Source: Alphaproteobacteria bacterium
GTDB lineage: Bacteria; Pseudomonadota; Alphaproteobacteria; Micavibrionales; Micavibrionaceae
Reading direction: 5' to 3'
Length of the DNA: 64,000 bases
Assembly (NCBI GenBank): GCA_018000295.1
Contig: JAGNKE010000002.1
Location: 89,501-153,500, forward strand
Part shown: positions 56,962 to 64,000 of the stretch, in pieces
Position numbering within the stretch: the first letter of the stretch is position 1
Layout: every line of letters starts with the position of its first letter
Position numbers and translations under genes: made by a program
Notes under the pieces: generated by a model
Told to the model about the DNA's origin: nothing
The model's database searches: none
Seen by the model: the letters and a program-made list of their open reading frames with translations, nothing else

Positions 56962-57837
56962 TCAGGCCGACCGCCACGGCATGATAGGACCGCCGACAAG
57001 GGCTTCCAACTTCTCGACTTCGGGAATGAGGCGGGAGGACAGCCATTCATGATCCTCGCGGGGGATGCTCAGGCGGCGGACATCGAACGGCTCCAGCCCG
57101 AACACCAGCCGCCAAAGCCCCAGCGACCGCGCCAGCCCCAGACTCCGGTCCAGCCCGTTCCGCGTCATGAACCCGGCAACCCGTTCCATCCGGTGGGCAA
57201 AGGCAGGAAAGCGGGAAACCCCCAGAGCGTTATATCCCTCATTCTCCTGCTGGTGCGGCTTATAGGGCAGCCCTAGGGCATCACAGAGCCGATGAACATA
57301 CTCAGCGGGATCAGCTTCCAGCGCCTCCTGATACAAAAAACTTATGCTCGAAAGCGGGAAAAACCGCGTCCACCGCTCAAGGTGCTGCGCGTATCGGCTG
57401 CCCTGCAGGATTTGCGGCGCCTGCTCTACAGCCTCAGACAAATTTCCCTGCACGATCCCATACCGCAGCAAATGCTGGTAAAGCGAATAGGACCGCTCGA
57501 CCGGATGGCGTAAAGGGCAGATCAGCTTCACCCCCTCCCGGAACATCTGATGCACCCGCGCCGGAGCCTCGGGATGATCGAAAGCCGTAGTCGTAACCTC
57601 GACCCCGATCTTATGCTGCGGCAGATAGCGGAAATGCCCGAAATAAAACTCCGGCCCGCGCTCAAAATGCCGATCGAAATAAAAGATTTCCTTAACATGA
57701 GTCGGCAGGCACACATCCCCCCGCCCGCGCAGATAGCGGTCGATCCAACGCGCCCCCGCGCGCTGCGGCCCGATCGAAAGCGCAAAATTCTTGTCAAAAA
57801 ACAGGCCGCTCAAAATGCACCGACCCCATAAAACCAT
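56962..57837 (-). CDS. sulfotransferase-family protein
   Basis: 291 residues from ATG 57837; a TTG at 57891 would add 18 residues. The 5' phosphosulfate-binding segment is FALSIGPQRAGARWIDRYL and the 3' phosphate-binding segment LICPLRHPVERSYSLYQHLL, the usual PAPS-binding pattern. Conserved ALGLPYKPHQQENEGYNALG resembles the C-terminal region of membrane-associated sulfotransferases. The acceptor is unknown; surface glycans or lipids are the typical substrates. Confidence 0.8.
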   Translation of the reverse strand: MVLWGRCILSGLFFDKNFALSIGPQRAGARWIDRYLRGRGDVCLPTHVKEIFYFDRHFERGPEFYFGHFRYLPQHKIGVEVTTTAFDHPEAPARVHQMFREGVKLICPLRHPVERSYSLYQHLLRYGIVQGNLSEAVEQAPQILQGSRYAQHLERWTRFFPLSSISFLYQEALEADPAEYVHRLCDALGLPYKPHQQENEGYNALGVSRFPAFAHRMERVAGFMTRNGLDRSLGLARSLGLWRLVFGLEPFDVRRLSIPREDHEWLSSRLIPEVEKLEALVGGPIMPWRSA

Positions 57838-57935
57838 AAAATAAAAGCATCCGCAGACAAGCTTAGGGGTTTCCCGCAGCAAAAACAACAAGCCACTGGT
57901 GGAGCCGCCCGCTTTGCTCTAATAAATCACCCCAG

Positions 57936-59327
57936 ATGAAAGACAAACCGCAGTTCCATAGCCATAAGGGAAACCTGACCGAAGGCCCGGTGCATAAGCA
58001 CCTGATCCGCCTGACCGTGCCCATGATCTGGGGCATCGCCGCGATCATCAGCTTCCAGCTTGTGGACACCTACTTTATTTCCCTGCTGGGCACGAAGGAG
58101 CTGGCGGCCATCAGCTTTACCTTCCCCCTGACCTATTTTATCTTCAGCTTCACCATGGGCTTTGGCATCGCCATGTCCTCCGTCGCCTCCCGCCTGATCG
58201 GGGAGGGAAAACACGCGGACGTCCGCCGCATTGCCACCCACGGCCTGATTCTCTCTCTGATTGTGGCTGGAATCATCACAGCCATCGGCGTGACGTTCCA
58301 CGACACGATTTTCAGGCTCCAGGGCGCCTCCCCCGAATCCATCGCCCTGATTCGCCAATTTATGCTGATCTGGTTTGCCGGAAACCTGTGCCTGACCCTC
58401 CCGCTGGTCGGCAATGCCGCGATCCGCGCCACCGGCGATACTTTTACTCCGGCGGTCATAATGGGCATCGCCGCGATCACGAACGTCATTCTTGACCCGA
58501 TCCTGATCTTCGGCTGGTTCGGCGTCCCCGCGATGGGCATAAAGGGCGCGGCCATATCCACCATTTTCGGCAACGCCGGGGCCATGCTTGTCGGCCTTTA
58601 CGTCATGAAACGCAAGAAAAATCTGCTCCTGTCTTTTGATGACCTCCAACTGGACCGCTTCAAGGATTCCATGCGCCGCCTGCTCGTCATCGCCCTGCCT
58701 GTCGGCATTGCCAACAGTATTACCCCGGCGGTGAACTTCATCATCGTTGGTTTACTCTCGAAATACGGAGAGGAGGCCGTGGCCGCCTTCGGCGTCGCCT
58801 CCCGGATCGAGGCTTTCGCCTTCATCATCCTGATGGCGCTGTCCGTCGGCATGGCCCCGATCATCGGTCAGAACTGGGGCGCGGGCCGCCTGCACCGCAC
58901 CGTGGAGACCCTTAAACTGACCATTTCCTTCAATATCCTCTGGTCGCTGGCCGTGGCCCTCATCCTGATGCTTTTTGCCGAACCTCTGGCCGCCCTCTTC
59001 TCGCAGGATCAGAAGATCATCGGGTACACGGTCCTCTTCTTCTGGATCGTACCCATCTCCTATATTTTCAGCAACCTGATCAACGGCTGGGGCTCGGCCT
59101 TCAACGCCATCGGCAAGCCGCAGCGCTCCTTTACCATGATTGTCCTGAAAATGATCGTCCTGACCCTCCCCTGCGTCTGGCTGGGAAGCCTTTTTTGGGG
59201 CGTGAAGGGAGTCTTTATTGCGATTGCGGCCGTGAACACCGCCGCCGGACTGGCCATGCACCTCTGGAGTTGGCGGGTCTTCACCCACACCGATCAGGCC
59301 CATCGCGCCGCCGCCGCCAACCCTTAA
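57936..59327 (+). CDS. MATE-family multidrug/toxic-compound exporter
   Basis: 463 residues with twelve predicted helices in two homologous halves, each with a MatE domain: LVDTYFISLLGTKELAAISF in the first and EAVAAFGVASRIEAFAFIIL in the second, plus PLVGNAAIRATGDTFTPAVI. Na+ or H+ coupled antiport of cationic drugs is the family role. It is divergent from the sulfotransferase and convergent with the DUF748-like gene. Confidence 0.93.
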   Translation: MKDKPQFHSHKGNLTEGPVHKHLIRLTVPMIWGIAAIISFQLVDTYFISLLGTKELAAISFTFPLTYFIFSFTMGFGIAMSSVASRLIGEGKHADVRRIATHGLILSLIVAGIITAIGVTFHDTIFRLQGASPESIALIRQFMLIWFAGNLCLTLPLVGNAAIRATGDTFTPAVIMGIAAITNVILDPILIFGWFGVPAMGIKGAAISTIFGNAGAMLVGLYVMKRKKNLLLSFDDLQLDRFKDSMRRLLVIALPVGIANSITPAVNFIIVGLLSKYGEEAVAAFGVASRIEAFAFIILMALSVGMAPIIGQNWGAGRLHRTVETLKLTISFNILWSLAVALILMLFAEPLAALFSQDQKIIGYTVLFFWIVPISYIFSNLINGWGSAFNAIGKPQRSFTMIVLKMIVLTLPCVWLGSLFWGVKGVFIAIAAVNTAAGLAMHLWSWRVFTHTDQAHRAAAANP

Positions 59328-59331
59328 GCCT

Positions 59332-60207
59332 CTATTCGGTTTTTTCAGGCTCCACCGCAGGCGCAGGCACCTCTTCGGCAGGCGCAAGGCTCTCATCCAG
59401 CATCTTCGTGGTGTCCTTGATAAACCCGTCTAGCAATTCCCCGGCAGCATTGAGATCCTTATTGATCTTCTTGTTCACGTTCTTGGTGAAGACCTGATAG
59501 GTGCTGACCCCGATGGAGTTCATGGTCTCCAGCGTCATCCCCTTGAACAGCTCAGCCTGATTACCCACAACATGCACATTCTGGACCGTGGCGGCGGTGA
59601 CGTCCGCCACCGCTCGGTGAAAGCTGATTCCGTTCTCCGCCGTGCCGATCCCCCGCAACGGCCAGTCATTGGCCGCCAGAACGGCGATTTTCGTAGGTTG
59701 TATGGTCACGGCAGGGGTAATCTGCGGCGCCTTATAGAGGACGTTGCGGATCATCACCTTGATCTCGCCGTGTTTTTCGTCGGTCTTCCAGTTCCGCACA
59801 TTCTGCTCCGCCTGCATCTTCAGGTCGTTCAAATTCGTGGTCGCGGGGTTCACCTCCAGAAACACCTTCAGCCCCTCGACCTCCAGCATATTGAAAATCA
59901 TCCGCTCCTTCTCAAATGTATCGACGGTCGCCAGAACGCTCTGCGCCGTTGCCGCAAACGGCCCCTTGTACCCGGCGGGATTGGCGATTTTGACATCCTT
60001 GATCTTGACCTGCTTCTTCTCGACGTCGATTTTCATCTCGCCGATGCTGACAGCAACCCCGAGAGTTTTAGAGGCCGTCTTCTCGATATAATCCTTGGAA
60101 ATTCCCTCCGCCTGCATATAGGCGTTGATCGCCACGATCACGAAAAGGATGGCGATAAACCCCAGCAGATAAAGACCATACCCGGCGGCTTTCTGAACGG
60201 CGGACAT
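59332..60207 (-). CDS. AsmA/DUF748-like membrane-anchored protein
   Basis: 291 residues from ATG 60207 (GGGAGGG upstream); a longer frame to 60258 is rejected. One N-terminal helix (YGLYLLGFIAILFVIVAINA) is followed by an AsmA-like opening (TASKTLGVAVSIGEMKIDVE and VKIANPAGYKGPFA), an extended beta-rich part and a helical Pro/Glu-rich tail. AsmA-like proteins act in the periplasm in envelope lipid or protein traffic. Its start region lies inside a 28-bp sequence repeated exactly at 62171. Confidence 0.78.
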   Translation of the reverse strand: MSAVQKAAGYGLYLLGFIAILFVIVAINAYMQAEGISKDYIEKTASKTLGVAVSIGEMKIDVEKKQVKIKDVKIANPAGYKGPFAATAQSVLATVDTFEKERMIFNMLEVEGLKVFLEVNPATTNLNDLKMQAEQNVRNWKTDEKHGEIKVMIRNVLYKAPQITPAVTIQPTKIAVLAANDWPLRGIGTAENGISFHRAVADVTAATVQNVHVVGNQAELFKGMTLETMNSIGVSTYQVFTKNVNKKINKDLNAAGELLDGFIKDTTKMLDESLAPAEEVPAPAVEPEKTE

Positions 60208-60223
60208 ACGGCGGACCCTCCCT
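60196..60223. repeat. 28-bp direct repeat, left copy
   Basis: AACGGCGGACATACGGCGGACCCTCCCT, quoted in part as AACGGCGGACATACGG plus CGGACCCTCCCT, identical to 62171-62198. It holds the ribosome-binding site, start codon and first codons (MSAV) of the gene at 59332. Confidence 0.9.
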
Positions 60224-60310
60224 TGGTAAGCTAGATATTGTGGTGCCGTTTGCCCCAAAAAGCAAGAAAGAGTGATAAGGTTTTCTAAGCGCTTACTTTA
60301 AGAAAGGAGG

Positions 60311-61027
60311 TCAAAAATCCATCCAACCATCACCGCCGGGCAGCCAAAATCGAATTTCGGAGCTTGAGGGAGCTACGCCTCGAAAACCCGCATCCGATTC
60401 GAGCGCGAACTCAGAAACATTGCACCCGGGCCGACTCATGTCGAGAAAAAGTTGAACCAGTCGTGCCGTTCCATCGGCTGACCCAAAACCGTAAATGACA
60501 TCACGATTGCGCCAATCGTCGTCCGTAATAGGACATCGCTCTTGATTAGAAAGTTCAAAGAGAGGAAAACCTCTTGGATCAAAGACTCGATCATCCAGCC
60601 AAGGATACCTTTTTACAGACATGGCATAATATTCAAATAAGGTTGGTGTCAAATATAGGCCGTGAGGATATCCTTCATCCACTTTCACATGAGGGAACTC
60701 AATCACCAGTGATCTGATATCCGACTGCGGATGTGTAAGCCGAATCTCCAGTCGATCATTTTTAGGGCTTAAGAGAACGCACGCCGCAATAATCCCCAGG
60801 GCTTCATATTCGTCCTTTGTCGCGTATACCTGCAGAGAGTCTGTGCGCCATGATCCGTTGTAATTAATAAGTCCCCTCTTAATTACAATACTACGTGATT
60901 CAAGGGTATCAGGCAGTTGCGTTAATGTAAAACCTGTAAAACCAAAGCCTTCATCGTTTTCATCTTTCGGAAGCTTTTCTGCGATAGGTGAGGTAAACAC
61001 AACAAGGTCATCAAGATTTTCTCTCAA
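60311..61027 (-). CDS. hypothetical protein, about 238 residues, low-GC cassette
   Basis: TTG 61027 is chosen as start because AGGGAGGG sits eight bases upstream; the frame itself continues to 61078. The product is soluble, begins MRENLDDLVVFTSPIAEKLP and contains GFGFTGFTLTQLPDTLESRS and VYATKDEYEALGIIAACVLL. No signal peptide or recognised domain. Sampled lines in this gene are about 40% GC against about 50-57% in neighbours. It follows the HDAC-like gene on the same strand (63-bp gap). Confidence 0.65.
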   Translation of the reverse strand: MRENLDDLVVFTSPIAEKLPKDENDEGFGFTGFTLTQLPDTLESRSIVIKRGLINYNGSWRTDSLQVYATKDEYEALGIIAACVLLSPKNDRLEIRLTHPQSDIRSLVIEFPHVKVDEGYPHGLYLTPTLFEYYAMSVKRYPWLDDRVFDPRGFPLFELSNQERCPITDDDWRNRDVIYGFGSADGTARLVQLFLDMSRPGCNVSEFALESDAGFRGVAPSSSEIRFWLPGGDGWMDF

Positions 61028-61090
61028 TAGTGAACCCTCCCTGTTTTTCTGTTTTAAATCTCTATAGGATTTCTGCAAAAAAGCAAAGGA

Positions 61091-62182
61091 TTAGAAGAGT
61101 TTGAATTTTTCGCGCAAATTCAGAATGCTTTTGGCAATCACCGCAGCATTGGATTTCTGATACCCGCCGCCCAAAAGCATGACGATCGGAATTTTATGGC
61201 CCATCGCCATCTCGAAAACCTTTTCATCACGGGTGACGATTCCGTCCTCGGAAATGGAGAGCAGCCCAAGCGGATCGCCGGCCAAGACATCCGTGCCGGC
61301 AATATAAATCACTAATTCCGGCTTGAACGCCTGAAAGGCGTCAGGAAGCTTCGCATCTATCTGTTCAAAATAATACGAATCTTCGGTAAAGGCATCCAGC
61401 CCGACCTTAAGGTCGATCCCCGTCTTGGCCTCAATGTCATTGGGATAAATCTGGTGATTATAGAAGTCGACGATATAAGTGTCGGGATCATTAAGAAAAT
61501 CGCGCTCATGCCCATTCCCCTGATGAGCATCGAGGTCGATGATCATAACCTTATTGAGCTTTTTCTCCCTCCTGAGAACTTTGACGACCATTCCGATATC
61601 CGCTATGGCACAAAACCCTTCCCCCTGATCAGAGGAGGCATGATGAAATCCGCCGCCAAGATTGATCGCCCACCCATGCTCCAGCGCGGCAAAGGCCGCG
61701 GCAACACTGCCCCCGGCCTGATAAAGCATCGGCTCAAGAATCACGTTCCGGCTCGTTTGATCCGGAAAAAACCTCAGAAAATCAAGCTCCGTAATCCGCG
61801 CAAGAGTTACGGAGGATTGCAGAGAATCCAGATAGGCTTTGCTGTGAGCAACCTCCAACATCTCACGGCTCGGCTTCACGGGCTTGATGAATTTGTCGGT
61901 GCCCGCTCCCGCCTTTTCCTTTAAAAGAGAAAAAATGCGGCCGTATTTCTTGCTGTCGAACGGATGCGCCTCTTCAAACCCCCAGAACGTGATGTTGTAG
62001 GAGTCGCCGTAAACGATGGGGATATTGTCTTTATAACTCTGGGAAAGATTTAAACCGGACGGATCAGAATTTGGAAATGATCGTGACGCGAACGCAGCAA
62101 AAACAATTAAGAGAAACAGAACGAGGCCGAATAGAAGCCAACACGCCATACCAAGCAGCCGGTTTCCCGTAACGGCGGACAT
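61091..62182 (-). CDS. membrane-anchored class IV-type histone-deacetylase homolog
   Basis: 363 residues. An N-terminal transmembrane helix (ACWLLFGLVLFLLIVFAAFA) precedes a complete arginase/deacetylase-fold domain. Active-site His pair in NLGGGFHHASSDQGEGF (180-181), zinc ligands Asp218 and His220 in IIDLDAHQGNGHERDF and Asp298 in YIAGTDVLAGDPLG, and catalytic Tyr341 in LLGGGYQKSN. Motifs match HDAC11-like class IV proteins, which in eukaryotes deacylate fatty-acylated lysines. The anchor with no other domain implies a membrane-proximal substrate. Sampled GC is near 43%. It begins MSAV inside the 28-bp repeat. Confidence 0.9.
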   Translation of the reverse strand: MSAVTGNRLLGMACWLLFGLVLFLLIVFAAFASRSFPNSDPSGLNLSQSYKDNIPIVYGDSYNITFWGFEEAHPFDSKKYGRIFSLLKEKAGAGTDKFIKPVKPSREMLEVAHSKAYLDSLQSSVTLARITELDFLRFFPDQTSRNVILEPMLYQAGGSVAAAFAALEHGWAINLGGGFHHASSDQGEGFCAIADIGMVVKVLRREKKLNKVMIIDLDAHQGNGHERDFLNDPDTYIVDFYNHQIYPNDIEAKTGIDLKVGLDAFTEDSYYFEQIDAKLPDAFQAFKPELVIYIAGTDVLAGDPLGLLSISEDGIVTRDEKVFEMAMGHKIPIVMLLGGGYQKSNAAVIAKSILNLREKFKLF

Positions 62183-62198
62183 ACGGCGGACCCTCCCT
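62171..62198. repeat. 28-bp direct repeat, right copy
   Basis: Identical to 60196-60223 and holding the ribosome-binding site, ATG and first four codons of the HDAC-like gene. The two copies enclose the low-GC cassette. Confidence 0.9.
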
Positions 62199-62261
62199 CT
62201 TTCTGTCTCTCATATTTATCGAATTTGGAGGCAAAAGAATAGCATCGCGGACAGAATAAAA

Positions 62262-62350
62262 TGGCGGAGAAGACAGGATTCGAACCTGCGAGGAGTTGCC
62301 CCCTACACGCTTTCCAGGCGTGCGCCTTCAACCGCTCGGCCACTTCTCCG
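62262..62350 (-). tRNA. tRNA-Ser(GGA)
   Basis: Minus-strand sequence begins CGGAGAAGTGGCCGAGCGG and ends CAGGTTCGAATCCTGTCTTC plus TCCGCCA. Acceptor arms CGGAGAA/TTCTCCG pair fully, the T-loop is GGTTCGAATCC, the anticodon loop CTGGAAA carries GGA, and a long variable arm is present as expected for tRNA-Ser. The CCA end is encoded. Confidence 0.96.
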
Positions 62351-62495
62351 TAAGGGAAAACAGGAGTTTTTCCCGATTATTCCATTTCAGAAACCGGACA
62401 CTACCTTTATGTGAGTAAAAATTCAACCCGCCTTTTCGTCTGCCCTCGCGATTGTTAAGATGTTCGTTAACTTTTCATGCCAAGATGGTTGAATT

Positions 62496-63119
62496 ATGCG
62501 CAAACTCCTGATCCTGATCGCTTTCCTGCCGCTCGTCGCCGCCGTTGGCCACGATGTCTATCAGTTTATCCAGAATAAGGAAAAGGGCTTCCGCTTCTCC
62601 GATGTCGGCTGGCTCTGGGAAAAATACGACCCGCAAAGCCACCAGCAGGTCCGGCAGGAGCTGAACACCCTCATGGAACAGGCCGAGGAAAACCGCGAGC
62701 CGGAGATGACCGCCGAACCCATCGAAGAACCCGTACCCCCCGCACCGGCCCCGCTGACCCCCGATCTGCCGCCGCAAACAAAGGAAAACCAGCCCCCTGC
62801 TGAGCCGGGAGCCACACAAACCCCCGCCCCGGCCCCGCAAACGCCTGAAGCCCTTGACGATGAGACTGGAAAAGTCAGGGTCATCATAAAGAAAAAGGAC
62901 GCCCTGCCGAAAACCACCGAAGTTCTGGGCGGAGCAGCGGGCTTTGCCGCCTTCCTGATGCAGCAAAAGGCCGTAGTCGTAGCCGGCGGCTTCGCCGCCC
63001 TCATGATGCTCCTGATGTGGATTTGCGGGTCAGTGAAGCTCGGCCGCAAAAAGGATATGGATGACGACCTGCTGTCGAACCGCAAAAAGGGCGGCAATTA
63101 CAAATATAGCCGCAAATAA
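62496..63119 (+). CDS. hypothetical single-pass protein with Pro/Glu-rich linker
   Basis: 207 residues: an N-terminal hydrophobic stretch (LLILIAFLPLVAAVG), a helical segment, a Pro/Glu/Ala-rich linker (about 80-135), then a strong transmembrane helix (VVVAGGFAALMMLLMWICGS) and a basic tail (RKKGGNYKYSRK). No family recognised. Upstream is TTAA-N8-TTAAC (62455-62471), one base too long for a consensus CtrA site. Confidence 0.75.
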   Translation: MRKLLILIAFLPLVAAVGHDVYQFIQNKEKGFRFSDVGWLWEKYDPQSHQQVRQELNTLMEQAEENREPEMTAEPIEEPVPPAPAPLTPDLPPQTKENQPPAEPGATQTPAPAPQTPEALDDETGKVRVIIKKKDALPKTTEVLGGAAGFAAFLMQQKAVVVAGGFAALMMLLMWICGSVKLGRKKDMDDDLLSNRKKGGNYKYSRK

Positions 63120-63123
63120 CGGT

Positions 63124-63882
63124 CTACTGAACGCAATCGCCCATCGCCGCAACCTCCGCGCAAATCCGCTCAAGGTCTTCGGGCCGCGAAAGCCGGTGTT
63201 CCCCGTCCTCGACATAAACAATCCGCGTCTGCGGCCCTTGAAACTGGCGGGCGATATCCTCCGCCGTCTGCCACGGCACATCCTGATCCAGCCGTCCATG
63301 CAGCAAAGTCACGGGAACGGCGATCGGATGCACCCGGCTCAAAACGCAGCGTTCCCGCCCGTCCACAATCAGCTTTTTCGTAATGACATAGGGCGGCCCA
63401 TAAGCACTCGGAACCTCCACAAACCCTTGCTCCTCGACCTCCTGCCGTTGCGCGTCCGAAAGTTCCCGCTCAATGGCCACTGTAAAATCGGGAGCCGCGG
63501 CAATCCCGACCAACCCCTTCACCCGCTCCGACCGCTCAAGCAGCAGCAGCAAAGAAATCCACCCGCCCATCGAAGACCCGACCAGAACGACATCCCCCGG
63601 CACGACCTGATCCAGAATATCCCGCGCATCCTCAAACCACTGCCCGATGCAGCCCTCGGCGAACCGTCCTTCGGAAACCCCGTGCCCGGAATAATCGAAC
63701 CGCACGAACCCCTGCCCCCGCGCACGGCAATGCGCCTCGAGCGCCAGCGCCTTGCTCCCGCTCATATCCGACCGGAACCCGCCCAGAAACATCACGCAGG
63801 GCAGTCGGCATCCCTCCGCCGCAGGAGAGTAATGATAAGCCAGCGTATCCCGTCCGGGACGGTGAAGATGGCGGGGACTCAT
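63124..63882 (-). CDS. alpha/beta hydrolase (serine esterase type)
   Basis: 252 residues. Oxyanion region VMFLGGFRSDMSGSKALAL, nucleophile elbow VLVGSSMGGW (Ser in GSSMGG), catalytic Asp in LHGRLDQDVPW and His in VEDGEHRLSRP. Closest in style to ABHD10-like/short-chain acyl esterases. It is convergent with the previous gene (4-bp gap). Beyond its start (63883-64000) I see no gene, only a GCGAAC..GTTCGC inverted repeat and a GGGGG/CCCCC hairpin. Confidence 0.88.
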   Translation of the reverse strand: MSPRHLHRPGRDTLAYHYSPAAEGCRLPCVMFLGGFRSDMSGSKALALEAHCRARGQGFVRFDYSGHGVSEGRFAEGCIGQWFEDARDILDQVVPGDVVLVGSSMGGWISLLLLLERSERVKGLVGIAAAPDFTVAIERELSDAQRQEVEEQGFVEVPSAYGPPYVITKKLIVDGRERCVLSRVHPIAVPVTLLHGRLDQDVPWQTAEDIARQFQGPQTRIVYVEDGEHRLSRPEDLERICAEVAAMGDCVQ

Positions 63883-64000
63883 GATCCGTCCTCAGGGTTA
63901 ATCGTGCACAGAAACCGCCTTCCGCAAGGGCGAACCTTGCGTCCGGGCGGCGTTCGCTTTATACATAGACCAGACGCCGGGGGCTTTCCACCCCCCAAAC

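Noticed and set aside
62262..62350. tRNA-Ser as the attachment site of an integrated element
   Set aside because: The cassette's 28-bp repeats are not part of the tRNA, no integrase gene is present, and no duplicated tRNA 3' end was seen.
62455..62471. CtrA-like site TTAA-N8-TTAAC before the gene at 62496
   Set aside because: The spacer is eight, not seven bases, so it does not meet the consensus.

Overview
The window reads as a gene-dense stretch of an alphaproteobacterial chromosome with moderately high GC. Support comes from the gene families present (IlvB/IlvN/IlvC, a Fe-S-type PurF, serA/serC/serB, YfgM-BamB-Der), from two sites matching the alphaproteobacterial CtrA motif TTAA-N7-TTAA, and from frequent GTG and TTG starts. 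The order cannot be fixed from sequence alone. Micavibrionales or a Rhodospirillales-like lineage would fit, but that is inference.

Layout. Bases 1-6.5 kb hold a branched-chain amino-acid cluster: ilvB (cut by the window edge), ilvN and ilvC, interleaved with a potassium transporter (kup) and a membrane-protein gene on the opposite strand. Bases 6.5-22.8 kb are mixed accessory and envelope genes: a putative zinc peptidase, two tandem DMT permeases, a TPR-methyltransferase, an orphan FlgC-like protein, a formyltransferase-like enzyme, a MASE1/CHASE/PAS histidine kinase with its single-domain response regulator, a Sir2 deacylase, a cell-wall amidase, an L,D-transpeptidase and a redoxin. Bases 22.9-26.4 kb carry yfgM-like, bamB and der (outer-membrane protein assembly and ribosome biogenesis). 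Bases 27-33.6 kb carry an MscS channel, purF-cvpA, and thrS-infC. Bases 34-44.7 kb form a complete type I secretion locus on the minus strand: a 1703-residue adhesin with VWA and RTX regions, a TolC-like channel, an ABC exporter with a C39-like domain, and an HlyD-like adaptor.

Bases 44.66-46.1 kb are a 1.4 kb gene-free region. It contains a CtrA box, dyad symmetries, an AT-rich tract with three clustered DnaA boxes (a candidate replication origin) and a block dense in hairpins that looks like a large structured RNA. To its right are two tandem copies of a response-regulator plus partner-protein module (46.1-48.3 kb). The complete serine pathway follows (serA, serC, serB) with an MFS transporter between serA and serC. 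Next come a CtrA-preceded single-domain AAA ATPase, a second RTX protein, a sulfotransferase, a MATE exporter and an AsmA/DUF748-like protein. A low-GC two-gene cassette containing a membrane-anchored class-IV-type histone-deacetylase homolog is bounded by exact 28-bp direct repeats. The window ends with tRNA-Ser(GGA), a single-pass Pro/Glu-rich protein and an alpha/beta hydrolase.

The most unusual non-coding signals are two palindromic elements, one directly after infC and one directly after the secretion-adaptor gene. They share a 53-bp core but have different, still self-complementary arms. No CRISPR array, insertion sequence, prophage or rRNA was seen.
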